In this document: positions 34,337 to 45,926 of the stretch, piece by piece
Layout: every line of letters begins with the position of its first letter
How positions within the stretch are numbered: position 1 is the first letter of the stretch
Source: Aegilops tauschii subsp. strangulata
Lineage: Eukaryota > Streptophyta > Magnoliopsida > Poales > Poaceae
Reading direction: 5' to 3'
Length of the DNA stretch: 64,000 bases
NCBI RefSeq assembly: GCF_002575655.3
Contig: NC_053035.3
Coordinates: 375,511,792-375,575,791 of the forward strand
Notes under the pieces: generated by a model
The model's input: only the letters and a program-made list of their open reading frames with translations
Told to the model about the DNA's origin: nothing
Databases searched by the model: none
Made by a program: the position numbers and the translations under genes

Positions 34337-34978
34337 ATAGAAAACTTTTCATCTATTTTTTTCAATCATGGCGGTACAATGAACACTAAAAAAAATAAAA
34401 ATTACATCCAGATCTGTAGACCACCTAACGACGACTACAAGCACTGAAACGAGCCGAAGGCGCGCCGCCATCATCGCCCCTCCCTCGCCGGAGCTGGGCA
34501 AAATTTGTTGTAGTAGACAGTCGGGAAGTCGTCGTGCTAAGACACCATAGGACCAACGCGTCAGAACAACAACCGCCGACGATGAAGAGTAGCGTAGTTC
34601 GAAAGGATAACCTGAAAACACACGAACATAGACGAACTACGACCATATCCGAGCAAATTCAAAAAGGATAGATCCGCCGGAGACACACCTTCACACGCTC
34701 ACCGGCGATGCTAGACACACCACCGAGACGGGGCTAGGCGGTGAGAACCTTATTCCATCTTCCGAAAGCCGCCGCTGTCTCTTCCTGAGCAGGACACAAA
34801 CCCTAACAAAACTCGAAGGAACATCTGGAAATGGAGCCCTCCCGCCGGCAAGGGCCGGGATCCACCGTGCCGCCATGGCCCTAATGCCACCGGAGACGAG
34901 GCGGGCCGACGACAACGCCGACGGGAAGCAAAGAAACCCTAGGTTTTTCCTTAGGGGAGGAGGCGGCTACGTACTTCT
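34337..34978 (-). mobile_element. Short non-LTR retroposon, copy B, with target-site duplication
   Basis: It is flanked by CTAGTTTTTTTA-like repeats (34325-34337 and 34979-34990), as expected of target-primed insertion at a T-rich site. On the minus strand it starts with a GC-rich leader (CCGCCTCCTCCCCTAAGG, then CCTAGGGTTTC) and ends GGATGTAATTTTTATTTTTTT...ATGATTGAAAAAAATAG. It resembles copy A near its 3' end. It contains no convincing reading frame. Family unassigned. Confidence 0.55.
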
Positions 34979-34990
34979 CTAGTTTTTTTA

Positions 34991-35530
34991 CCCTGTCTTG
35001 GATCCTAGTATTCATTATATAGTTAGATAAATACCACCCATGCCATTGATTTCTCTATTTCACACAAAAACTTTGCATCGAGATATATATACCACTCCTC
35101 AATGCAAAGTTCCTGGCAGTGGGACTTATGATATGAACCGAGATCCTGATCTTTTGATGAAAGGAGATAACTATGATTTTGTAGGACTTAGCCTCATGAT
35201 CTGACTACCAATCATACAAAAAGGACCGTACATGACTAACATCCACGTCAATCGCTAAACCAATTCCACAGTGTTATTGACCGAACACAATAGACCTATC
35301 CGCGAAGGATTTTCTGCAGGCAAATCGAAGAACAAGCAAGAAAATTACAACATAAGCAATCTCAAATTATGAATATGTTATTTGATGATGAAATATTTAG
35401 TGTTCTGATAGAATGTCTTGATGGTCGCACTAGGCGATATGAGCGTAGACAAAATAAAAGATAGCATAGCTAAACTTCTCTAAACAAAATCAAACCTAAC
35501 CTAAGTGTAATTAGTTAGTTATTGAAGGAG
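34991..35530. other. Intergenic sequence, nothing recognised
   Basis: This is AT-rich with no credible coding frame. A short stretch near 35125-35195 (AACTATGATTTTGTAGG) vaguely resembles the non-coding Gypsy sequence at the start of the window, too weakly to assign. Confidence 0.4.
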
Positions 35531-35928
35531 GAAATTATATTTTTCACCCTCAAGTCTTAGACCACGTGGAAATGATAAATCGTCTTATATTCCTAGAGGA
35601 ACTGCGAGATTATTTGTTAGAGGCTAGTCTTAGAGGCTAGTCTTAGAGGCTAGTCTTATAACTAACTAATAACCGCATGAGGAACTGCGAGATTATTTTT
35701 TATACTTTGAGATAAAATCGTCTGAAATATTCCACTTGAGCTAGTCTTAGAGGCGAGACTAGAAATCTTATTTTGCCGTTTTATCATTTCACACATGCAT
35801 ATGAGTTTTTCACTGAATCGCATATTCCAGGATCATAGAAGTTATATCATAAAATATAAACTCTTAATTATGAACTTGAAATGTATATAATATAATATTT
35901 ATTGCCTCTAGGGCATATTTCAACATAT
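35531..35928 (-). mobile_element. Copia LTR fragment (same family as solo LTR 54049-56218)
   Basis: The plus strand ends TATTGCCTCTAGGGCATATTTCAACA at 35928. On the minus strand it starts TGTTGAAATATGCCC and shares CCTCTAAGACTAGCTCAAGTG with the start of the solo LTR at 54049. Inside is a short tandem array of CTAGTCTTAGAGG (about 35618-35658), and GAGGAACTGCGAGATTATTT occurs twice (35597 and 35680). The left boundary is approximate. Only the 5' end of the LTR remains. Confidence 0.6.
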
Positions 35929-36720
35929 CCAACATGCATCTTAAAGTACTAAGTAGTAAACCAAACTATTGCATTAAGTATGATGACATAAAGTACATGA
36001 TATATTGTCTTCACCCTGTATACAAAGTACAACTACACAATCATATTTTTATCCCTAGTGAGAACAACATAATACATGCCTTTTCCATTTTCTGTCATTG
36101 TGGTAGGTTACTTGCAAGGTTGAACCCAACTATCATACACAACTCCCTCTTGGAGATGACTCACCAAACTTTGCCAAAGAAAAGACAAATAGATCGAAGA
36201 GCATATATGAATAAGAATTATGCAGCAAAGAAACCAAATTGATCTTAGAAGGAATCATGGATAAATCTAATCATGAAGTGACAATTCATCACACTGCGAC
36301 AAATATACTAACAAACTACATCAGATGGATCATAATCGTGTAGGGTAACTCATGTGATCTTTGTATTGAGAAACACGGGAGAAAATTCATCTAGCTACTG
36401 CTATGGACCCATAGTCCAAAGGAAACTACTCACGGGCAATCATAGTGACCTTCAAGTTGATGGAGATGGCCGTAGTGATAATTTCCCCTTCGATAGAGTA
36501 CGAGAAAAGACCTTCAAATCTGATCGACGCGAAATAAAGAGGTGCGGCGGAGAAAATAGAAAAACTCCTCGATCATTATGGTTTTCAAAGTGAACAAAAA
36601 AATATTGGTGTCGAGAGGTGGTAGAAATGCACCAGGGGGCCCACACGGCCCCTCCAGATGCCCCTTGCCCATGTGTTTAAAAATCGAACATTGGGGTTTT
36701 TAGAGTGAACAAAATCGATC
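35929..36720. other. Unassigned dispersed sequence
   Basis: No convincing gene is present. The phrase CTACTGCTATGGACCCATAG near 36396 is one I associate with dispersed Triticeae repeats, but I cannot name the family. The short frames here (35934-36242 and 36354-36593) show no domain. Confidence 0.4.
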
Positions 36721-36728
36721 ATGACTAC

Positions 36729-36872
36729 CTTTTTGGTTTGTTGTTGGCATAGTTTAAACAACGAACCGGTGAGGCTGACGGTTCAGATTATTACCGGTGC
36801 CTTTTTGGTTTGTTGTTGGCATAGTTTAAAAAAACGAATTGGTGAGACTGACGGTTCAGGTTATTACTGGTC
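36729..36872 (+). repeat. 72-bp tandem duplication
   Basis: CTTTTTGGTTTGTTGTTGGC begins at 36729 and again at 36801. About 72 bp, including GGTGAG.CTGACGGTTCAG.TTATTAC, is repeated with a few substitutions. It lies just left of the probable outer MULE-like element. Confidence 0.8.
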
Positions 36873-37439
36873 GAACCACCAGTACATTGGTCCATTTGCG
36901 AACCAGAATATTTAAGAAGCTTTTTGAATTTTTGACCTTACATCTAATGAATACACATAATATTGGTTGTTGTTAGCCTAGTTGGTTATTGGGCTTTGGC
37001 GTGCCTTTTTTTTCTAGATGGGTCTTTAGCCTGCCTTGCCTCAACGCGGTGTCTATATCTCGCATTAAGCGAATCTGTAGAAAATCTCACGTCGAGTTTT
37101 TCCTAGTCGTGGTTGTTACGGGCCGGCCCATTTTCGCGCACCGCGAATGGGAAAAAGAGAAGGAAATGGGAGTAAGAGGGATTGATCCCTGGTCGCCGCG
37201 AAGATAACCAGCGCCACTAGCCATCACGCCAGCGTACAATTCATAATATGTATAAGGATGTGACCTACTTGAAGCGAATGCAGCCGGTTTTCTCCAGTTT
37301 TTTTCCTTCTTTTCATTTTATGTTATTTCTTTTCCTTTTTCTTCTCCGCTTTTCATTCTTGTTGCATTTGTTTCTTCGTTTTTTATTTCTTTGGGTTTTT
37401 CTTTATTTTTCAGTTTTTATTTTTTTGGGTTTCCTTTTT

Positions 37440-37710
37440 TCGATTGGTTAACATTCTACATTTTTTTTTTACATGTCAACAACATTTTTCTAATACATGA
37501 TCAACATTTTTCTACACACTTCTAAACTTTTTCAAATGCTTGATTAACACTTTTCAAATACAAGATCAACATTTTTTAATACATGGTCAACATTTTTTCT
37601 ATACATATTTAAAAAAAATTCAAATGCTTGATTAACATTTTCTAAATGATATATTAACTTTTTTTTTGAACACATTGTCAACATTTTTTCTATACACATT
37701 CAACATTTAC
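37440..37710. repeat. AT-rich degenerate array (left arm)
   Basis: Repeated, imperfect phrases such as ATACATGATCAACATTTTT, CTATACACATTCAACATT and AAATGCTTGATTAACA occur here. The array is interrupted at 37713 by the Tourist-like element and resumes at 63354. Confidence 0.75.
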
Positions 37711-38504
37711 CAAGGGCGTGTTTGGTTGCCTGCATAGAGCCCAATCAGACCCGCGCGGGAAGCAAGAGGCTCGTTTGGTTGCCTGGTTGGGCCTGCATCG
37801 CACGCTTCTTAAAGCAGCCCAGAGGCTGCCTCGCTGGAAACGCAGGAATCGGCAGTTTCTCACGAGCCAGGCCGAGCCGAGCGCAAGCGAGTGGGCCCTT
37901 GCACCAGTGGAGACGGGAGGGATGCGAGGTGATTACGTGACGGGAGGATGCGAGGTGATTACATGAGGTTTTCTTCAACCCTCAGTAAGCTCGTATCTAA
38001 TCTCCTCCCTTTGATCTACACAACGGTGCTTCGCTTCGAGGTAAGCTCTACACGAAAAAGATGCACCTCGATGCTACGGTTCCATTCAGGCGATCGGTTC
38101 GTAGTTTCGTCGGCCGTAAGTTCTTAATTTCGTCTTCCTGTTTGGAGCTATTCCGGACGAATTTTGTCAGATTCGTCGCGCACGATCGATCATTTGAAAT
38201 TTCCTTTGACCAGCAGCATAATCTCGCAGTTCCTCGCAACATTCGTGTTGTAACTTTTTGGCTTCGACGATCGTAGCTTCATCTCTTTTTGAATAGCAGT
38301 GTACTGCACTGACGCCGCCATGTCAAGCTCCTCTGTCCTCTGCTCAAAGCCCTCCTATTCGTCCCTCTCGACGCCGACGCCCTTCCCCTTGATCTCCTTG
38401 CCCGCGTCCTACTACACTAGAGTCATTTCCGGTGTCACTCATCTCGGCCCACTCTCTGTCGTCCTCTGAAAGATCGAGGATGTTGCCTAGAGGGGGGTGA
38501 ATAG

Positions 38505-40241
38505 TGTTGGGGAACGTAGTAATTTCAAAAAAATTCTACGCACACGCAAGATCATGATGATGCATAGCAACGAGAAGGGAGAGTGTTGTCCACGTACCCT
38601 CGTAGACCGATAGCGGAAGCGTTTAACACAACGCGGTTGATGTAGTCGTACGTCTTCACGATCCGACCGATCAAGTACCGAACGCACGGCACCTCCGAGT
38701 TCAGCACACGTTCAGCTCGATGACGTCCCTCGAACTCCGATCCAGCCGAGTGTTGAGGGAGAGTTTCGTCAGCACGACGGCGTGGTGACAATGTTGATGT
38801 TCTACCGACGTAGGGCTTCGCCTAAGCACCGCTACGATATTATCGAGGTGTAATATGGTGGAGGGGGCACCGCACACGGCTAAGAGATCAATGATCAATT
38901 GTGTGTCTAGAGGTGCCCCCCTTACCCCGTATATAAAGGAGCAAGGGGGGGTTCGGCCGGCCTAGAGGAGAGGCACGCCAGGAGGAGTCCTACTCCTACC
39001 GGGAGTAGGACTCCCCCCCTTTTTCCATGTTGGACTAGGAGAGGAAGGGGGAAAAGGTGGAGGGGAGGAAGGAAGGGGGGGCGCCGCCCCCCTCTCCTTG
39101 TCCTATTCGGACTGGGGGGGAGGGGCACGCGGCGCTGCCCTGGCCTCCTCTCCTCTCTTCCACCTAGGCCCAATAAGGCCCATTAAGTTACCGGGGGGTT
39201 CCGGTAACCTCCGGGTACTCCGGAAAAATCCCGATTTCACCCGGAACACTTCCGATGTCCAAACATAGGCTTCCAATATATCAATCTTTATGTCTCGACC
39301 ATTTCGAGACTCCTCGTCATGTCCGTGATCACATCGGGGACTCCGAACAACCTTCGGTACATCAAAACATATAAACTCATAATATAACTGTCATCGTAAC
39401 GTTAAGCGTGCGGACCCTACGGGTTCAAGAACTATGTAGACATGACCGAGACACCTCTCCGGTCAATAACCAATAGCGGAACCTGGATGCTCATATTGGC
39501 TCCCACATATTCTACGAAGATCTTTATCGGTCAGACCGCATAACAACATACGTTGTTCCCTTTGTCATCGGTATGTTACTTGCCCGAGATTCGATCGTCG
39601 GTATCTCGATACCTAGTTCAATCTCGTTACCGGCAAGTCTCTTTACTCGTTCCGTAATACATCATCCCGCAACTAACTCATTAGTCACAATGCTTGCAAG
39701 GCTTATAGTGATGTGTATTACTGAGTGGGCCCAGAGATACCTCTCCGACAATCGGAGTGGCAAATCCTAATCTCGAAATACGCCAACCCAACAAGTACCT
39801 TTGGAGACACCTGTAGAGCACCTTTATAATCACCCAGTTACGTTGTGACATTTGGTAGCACACAAAGTGTTCCTCCGGTAAACGGGAGTTGCATAATCTC
39901 ATAGTCATAGGAACATGTATAAGTCATGAAGAAAGCAATAGCAACATACTAAACGATCGAGTGCTAAGCTAACGGAATGGGTCAAGTCAATCACATCATT
40001 CTCCTAATGATGTGATCCCGTTAATCAAATGACAACTCATGTCTATGGCTAGGAAACATAACCATCTTTGATCAACGAGCTAGTCAAGTAGAGGCATACT
40101 AGTGACACTCTGTTTGTCTATGTATTCACACATGTATTATGTTTCCGGTCAATACAATTCTAGCATGAATAATAAACATTTATCATGATATAAGGAAATA
40201 AATAATAACTTTATTATTGCCTCTAGGGCATATTTCCTTCA
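38505..40241 (-). repeat. 3' LTR of Angela copy 2, 1737 bp
   Basis: It begins TGTTGGGGAACG and ends TTTCCTTCA on the plus strand, complete and without the deletion seen in copy 1. On the coding strand it starts TGAAGGAAATATGCCC, and those first three bases serve as the stop codon of the extended polyprotein. Confidence 0.93.
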
Positions 40242-43200
40242 GTCTCCCACTTGCACTAGAGTCAATAATCTAGATTGCATAGTAATGATTCTTACACCCA
40301 TGGAGTCTTGGTGCTGATCATGTTTTGCTCGTGGAAGAGGCTTAGTCAACGGATCTGCAACATTCAGATCCGTATGTATCTTGCAAATTTCTATGTCTCC
40401 CACCTGGACTAAATCCCGGATGGAATTGAAGCGTCTTTTGATGTGCTTGGTTCTTTTGTGAAATCTGGATTCCTTTGCTAAGGCAATTGCACTAGTATTG
40501 TCACAAAAGATTTTCATTGGACCCGATGCACTAGGTATGACACCTAGATCGGATATGAACTCCTTCATCCAGACTCCTTCATTTGCTGCTTCCGAAGCAG
40601 CTATGTACTCAGCTTCACACGTAGATCCCGCCACGACACTTTGCTTAGAACTGCACCAACTGACAGCTCCACCGTTCAATGTAAACACGTATCCGGTTTG
40701 CGATTTAGAATCGTCCGGATCAGTGTCAAAGCTTGCATCAACGTAACCATTTACGATGAGCTCTTTGTCACCTCCATAAACGAGAAACATATCCTTAGTC
40801 CTTTTCAGGTATTTCAGGATGTTCTTGACCGCTGTCCAGTGATCCACTCCTGGATTACTTTGGTACCTCCCTGCTAAACTTATAGCAAGGCACACATCAG
40901 GTCTGGTACACAGCATTGCATACATGATAGAGCCTATGGTTGAAGCATAGGGAACATCTTTCATCTTCTCTCTATCTTCTGCAGTGGTCGGGCATTGAGT
41001 CTTACTCAATCTCACACCTTTTTTGTAGTACAGGCAAGATCCTTTCTTTGCTTGATCCATTTTGAACTTCTTCAAAACTTTGTCAAGGTATGTGCTTTGT
41101 GAAAGTCCAATTAAGCGTCTTGATCTATCTCTATAGATCTTGATGCCTAATATATATGCAGCTTCACCGAGGTCTTTCATTGAAAAACTCTTATTCAAGT
41201 ATCCCTTTATGCTATCCAGAAATTCTATATCATTTCCAATCAACAATATGTCATCCACATATAATATCTGAAATGCTACTGAGCTCCCACTCACTTTCTT
41301 GTAAATACAGGCTTCTCCAAAAGTCTGTATAAAACCAAATGCTTTGATCACACTATCAAAGCGTTTATTCCAACTCCGAGAGGCTTGCACCAGTCCATAA
41401 ATGGATCGCTGGAGCTTGCACACTTTGTTAGCTCCCTTTGGATCGACAAAACCTTCCGGTTGCATCATATACAACTCTTCTTCCAGAAATCCATTCAGGA
41501 ATGCAGTTTTTACATCCATTTGCCAAATTTCATAATCATAAAATGCGGCAATTGCTAACATGATTCGGACAGACTTGAGCATCGCTACGGGTGAGAAAGT
41601 CTCGTCGTAGTCAATCCCTTGAACTTGTCGAAAACCTTTCGCAATAAGTCGAGCTTTATAGACAGTAACATTACCATCAGCGTCAGTCTTCTTCTTGAAG
41701 ATCCATTTATTTTCAATGGCTTGCCGATCATCGGGCAAGTCAACCAAAGTCCATACTTTGTTCTCATACATGGATCCCATCTCGGATTTCATGGCTTCAA
41801 GCCATTTTGCGGAATCTGGGCTCACCATCGCTTCTTCATAGTTCGTAGGTTCGTCATGGTCTAGTAACATAACCTCCAGAACAGGATTACCGTACCACTC
41901 TGGTGCGGATCTTAATCTGGTTGACCTACGAGGTTCAGTAATAACTTGATCTGAAGTTTCATGATCATTATCATTAACTTCCTCACTAATTGGTGTAGGT
42001 GTCGCAGAAACTGGTTTCTCTGATGATCTACTTTCCAATAAGGGAGCAGGTACAGTTACCTCATCAAGTTCTACTTTCCTCCCACTCACTTCTTTCGAGA
42101 GAAACTCCTTCTCTAGAAAGGATCCATTCTTAGCAATGAATGTCTTGCCTTCGGATCTGTGATAGAAGGTGTACCCAACAGTCTCCTTTGGGTATCCTAT
42201 GAAGACACATTTCTCCGATTTATGTTCGAGCTTATCAGGTTGAAGTTTCTTCACATAAGCATCGCAACCCCAAACTTTAAGAAACGACAACTTTGGTTTC
42301 TTGCCAAACCATAGTTCATAAGGCGTCGTCTCAACGGATTTCGATGGTGCCCTATTTAGAGTGAATGCAGCCGTCTCTAAAGCATAACCCCAAAACGATA
42401 GCGGTAAATCAGTAAGAGACACCATAGATCGCACCATATCTAGTAAAGTACGATTACGACGTTCGGACACACCATTACGTTGTGGTGTTCCGGGTGGCGT
42501 GAGTTGCGAAACTATTCCGCATTGTTTCAAATGTAGGCCAAACTCGTAACTCAAATATTCTCCTCCACGATCTGATCGTAGAAACTTTATTTTCTTGTTA
42601 CGATGATTTTCAACTTCGCTCTGAAATTCTTTGAACTTTTCAAATGTTTCAGACTTATGTTTCATTAAGTAGATATACCCATATCTGCTCAAATCATCTG
42701 TGAAGGTGAGAAAATAACGATATCCGCCACGAGCCTCAATATTCATCGGACCACATACATCTGTATGTATGATTTCCAACAAATCAGTTGCTCTCTCCAT
42801 AGTTCCGGAGAACGGTGTTTTAGTCATCTTGCCCATGAGACACGGTTCGCAAGTACCAAGTGATTCATAATCAAGTGATTCCAAAAGTCCATCATTATGG
42901 AGTTTCTTCATGCGCTTTACACCGATATGACCTAAACGGCAGTGCCACAAATAAGTTGCACTATCATTATCAACTCTGCATCTTTTGGCTTCGACATTAT
43001 GAATATGTGTGTCACTACTATCGAGATTCACTAAAAATAGACCACTCTTCAAGGGTGCATGACCATAAAAGATATTACTCATATAAATAGAACAACCATT
43101 ATTCTCTGATTTAAATGAATAACCGTCTCGCATCAAACAAGATCCAGATATAATGTTCATGCTCAACGCTGGCACCAAATAACAATTATTTAGGTCTAAT

Positions 43201-44264
43201 ACTAATCCCGAAGGTAGATGTAGAGGTAGCGTGCCGACGGCGATCACATCGACTTTGGAACCGTTTCCCACGCGCATCGTCACCTCGTCCTTGGCCAGTG
43301 TTCGCTTAATCCGTAGTCCCTGTTTCGAGTTGCAAATATTAGCAACAGAACCAGTATCAAATACCCAGGTGCTACTGCGAGCTCTGGTAAGGTACACATC
43401 AATAACATGTATATCACATATACCTTTGTTCACCTTGCCATCCTTCTTATCCGCCAAATACTTGGGGCAGTTCCGCTTCCAGTGACCAGTCTGCTTGCAG
43501 TAGAAGCACTCAGTCTCAGGCTTAGGTCCAGATTTGGGTTTCTTCTCCTGAACAGCAACTTGCTTGCTGTTCTTCTTGAAGTTCCCCTTCTTCTTCCCTT
43601 TGCCCTTTTTCTTGAAACTAGTGGTCTTATTGACCATCAACACTTGATGATCCTTTTTGATTTCTACCTCCGCTGCCTTTAGCATTGCGAAGAGCTCGGG
43701 AATTGTCTTGTTCATCCCTTGCATGTTATAGTTCATCACGAAGCTCTTGTAGCTTGGTGGTAGTGATTGAAGAATTCTGTCAATGACGCTATCATCCGGA
43801 AGATTAACTCCCAGTTGAATCAAGTGATTATTATACCTAGACATTTTGAGTATATGCTCACTGACAGAACTATTCTCTTCCATCTTGCAGTTGTAGAACT
43901 TATTGGAGACTTCATATCTCTCAATCCGGGCATTTGCTTGAAATATTAACTTCAACTCCTGGAACATCTCATATGCTCCATGACGTTCAAAACGTCGTTG
44001 AAGACCCGGTTCTAAGCCGTAAAGCATGGCACACTGAACTATCGAGTAGTCATCAGCTTTGCTCTGCCAGACGTTCACAACTTCTGGTGTTGCTCTTGCA
44101 GCAGGCCTGGCACCCAGCGGTGCTTCCAGGACGTAATTCTTCTGTGCAGCAATGAGGATAATCCTCAAGTTATGGACCCAGTCCATATAATTGCTACAAT
44201 CATCTTTCAACTTTGCTTTCTCAAGGAACGCATTAAAATTCAACGGAACAACAGCACGGGCCAT
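40239..44264 (-). CDS. Angela/BARE1 gag-pol polyprotein, uninterrupted (1341 residues)
   Basis: A single open frame encodes the whole Copia polyprotein. In order it has gag (residues 1 to about 250, ending in a lysine-rich stretch), zinc knuckle CFYCKQTGHWKRNC (253-266), aspartic protease DTGS (303-306), integrase zinc-binding region (about 441-475), integrase catalytic triad D502, D565, E601 (D-x35-E), reverse transcriptase with YVDD (1002-1005) and RNase H (about 1170-1310; YVDASFD, STCEAEYIAA). It would make virus-like particles and cDNA and integrate it. Copy 1 ends ..RIITM then TAA; here that codon is CAA (40275-40277), so the protein runs 12 residues further and stops at the TGA formed by the first bases of the 3' LTR. 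No other lesion is visible. Whether it is expressed cannot be told, since its 5' LTR promoter is split by a 13.8-kb insertion. Confidence 0.95.
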   Translation of the reverse strand: MARAVVPLNFNAFLEKAKLKDDCSNYMDWVHNLRIILIAAQKNYVLEAPLGARPAARATPEVVNVWQSKADDYSIVQCAMLYGLEPGLQRRFERHGAYEMFQELKLIFQANARIERYEVSNKFYNCKMEENSSVSEHILKMSRYNNHLIQLGVNLPDDSVIDRILQSLPPSYKSFVMNYNMQGMNKTIPELFAMLKAAEVEIKKDHQVLMVNKTTSFKKKGKGKKKGNFKKNSKQVAVQEKKPKSGPKPETECFYCKQTGHWKRNCPKYLADKKDGKVNKGICDIHVIDVYLTRARSSTWVFDTGSVANICNSKQGLRIKRTLAKDEVTMRVGNGSKVDVIAVGTLPLHLPSGLVLDLNNCYLVPALSMNIISGSCLMRDGYSFKSENNGCSIYMSNIFYGHAPLKSGLFLVNLDSSDTHIHNVEAKRCRVDNDSATYLWHCRLGHIGVKRMKKLHNDGLLESLDYESLGTCEPCLMGKMTKTPFSGTMERATDLLEIIHTDVCGPMNIEARGGYRYFLTFTDDLSRYGYIYLMKHKSETFEKFKEFQSEVENHRNKKIKFLRSDRGGEYLSYEFGLHLKQCGIVSQLTPPGTPQRNGVSERRNRTLLDMVRSMVSLTDLPLSFWGYALETAAFTLNRAPSKSVETTPYELWFGKKPKLSFLKVWGCDAYVKKLQPDKLEHKSEKCVFIGYPKETVGYTFYHRSEGKTFIAKNGSFLEKEFLSKEVSGRKVELDEVTVPAPLLESRSSEKPVSATPTPISEEVNDNDHETSDQVITEPRRSTRLRSAPEWYGNPVLEVMLLDHDEPTNYEEAMVSPDSAKWLEAMKSEMGSMYENKVWTLVDLPDDRQAIENKWIFKKKTDADGNVTVYKARLIAKGFRQVQGIDYDETFSPVAMLKSVRIMLAIAAFYDYEIWQMDVKTAFLNGFLEEELYMMQPEGFVDPKGANKVCKLQRSIYGLVQASRSWNKRFDSVIKAFGFIQTFGEACIYKKVSGSSVAFQILYVDDILLIGNDIEFLDSIKGYLNKSFSMKDLGEAAYILGIKIYRDRSRRLIGLSQSTYLDKVLKKFKMDQAKKGSCLYYKKGVRLSKTQCPTTAEDREKMKDVPYASTIGSIMYAMLCTRPDVCLAISLAGRYQSNPGVDHWTAVKNILKYLKRTKDMFLVYGGDKELIVNGYVDASFDTDPDDSKSQTGYVFTLNGGAVSWCSSKQSVVAGSTCEAEYIAASEAANEGVWMKEFISDLGVIPSASGPMKIFCDNTSAIALAKESRFHKRTKHIKRRFNSIRDLVQVGDIEICKIHTDLNVADPLTKPLPRAKHDQHQDSMGVRIITMQSRLLTLVQVGD

Positions 44265-45508
44265 CTATCTACAATTAACATAGACAAGCAAGATACTATC
44301 AGGTACTAAGTTCATGATAATTTTAAGTTCTATTAATCATATTACTTAAGAACTCCCACTTAGACAGACATCCCTCTAATCATCTAAGTGATTACGTGAT
44401 CCAAATCAACTAAACCATAACCGATCATCACGTGAAATGGAGTAGTTTTCAATGGTGAACATCTCTATGTTGATCATATCTACTATATGATTCACGCTCG
44501 ACCTTTCGGTCTCAGTGTTCCGAGGCCATATCTGCATATGCTAGGCTCGTCAAGTTTAACCTGAGTATTCTGCGTGTGCAAAACTGGCTTGCACCCGTTG
44601 TAGATGGATGTAGAGCTTATCACACCCGATCATCACGTGGTGTCTGGGCACGACGAACTTTGGCAACGGTGCATACTCAGGGAGAACACTTTTATCTTGA
44701 AATTTTAGTGAGAGATCATCTTATAATGCTACCGTCAATCAAAGCAAGATAAGATGCATAAAAAGATAAACATCACATGCAATCAATATAAGTGATATGA
44801 TATGGCCATCATCATCTTGTGCTTGTGATCTCCATCTCCGAAGCACCGTCATGATCACCATCGTCACCGGCGCGACACCTTGATCTCCATCGTAGCATCG
44901 TTGTCGTCTCGCCAACTATTGCTTTTACGACTATCGCTACCGCTTAGTGATAAAGTAATACAATTACATGGCGATTGCATTGCATACAATAAATCAACAA
45001 CCATATGGCTCCTGCCAGTTGCCGATAACTCGGTTACAAAACACGATCATCTCATACAATAAAATATAGCATCACGTCTTGACCATATCACATCACAACA
45101 TGCCCTGCAAAAACAAGTTAGACGTCCTCTACTTTGTTGTTGCAAGTTTTACGTGGCTGCTACGGGCTTAGCAAGAACCGTTCTTACCTACGCATCAAAA
45201 CCACAACGATAGTTTGTCAAATTGGTGATGTTTTAACCTTCGCAAGGACCGGGCGTAGCCACACTCGGTTCAACTAAAGTGAGAGAGACAGACACCCGCC
45301 GGTCACCTTTAAGCAACGAGTGCTCGCAACGGTGAAACCAGTCTCGCGTAAGCGTACGCGTAATGTCGGTCCGGGCCGCTTCATCTCACAATACCGCCGA
45401 ACCAAAGTATGACATGCTGGTAAGCAGTATGACTTATATCGCCCACACAACTCACTTGTGTTCTACTCGTGCATAACACCAACGCATAAAACCAGGCTCG
45501 GATGCCAC
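44265..45508 (-). other. Angela copy 2 untranslated leader and primer-binding site
   Basis: It is colinear with 12270-13506 of copy 1. The last bases before the LTR (about 45492-45508) read on the minus strand as AGTGGCATCCGAGCCTGG, a diverged initiator-tRNA(Met) primer site. No open frame is present. Confidence 0.8.
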
Positions 45509-45926
45509 TGTTGGGGAACGTAGTAATTTCAAAAAAATTCTACGCACACGCAAGATCATGGTGATGCATAGCAACGAGAGGGGAGAGTGTTGTCCACGTA
45601 CCCTTGTAGACCGATAGCGGAAGCGTTTAACACAACGCGGTTGATGTAGTCGTACGTCTTCACGATCCGACCGATCAAGTACCGAACGCACGGCACCTCT
45701 GAGTTCAGCACACGTTCGGCTCGATGACGTCCCTCGAACTCCGATCCAGCCGAGTGTTGAGGGAGAGTTTCGTCAGCACGACGACATGGTGACAATGTTG
45801 ATGTTCTACCGACGCAGGGCTTCGCCTAAGCACCGCTACGATATTATCGAGGTGTAATATGGTGGAGGGGGGCACCACACACGGCTAAGAGATCAATGAT
45901 CAATTGTGTGTCTAGAGGTGCCCCCC
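45509..45926 (-). repeat. 5' LTR of Angela copy 2, first piece
   Basis: It starts TGTTGGGGAACG and breaks off at 45926 inside GAGGTGCCCCC, where the LARD-type element inserted. It continues at 59730. Confidence 0.92.

Noticed and set aside
37114..37140. GGGCCGGCCCA palindrome as a promoter element
   Set aside because: It recurs inverted at 63911 with other matching sequence and is better explained as part of a transposon end. TGGGCC-type motifs alone are too common.
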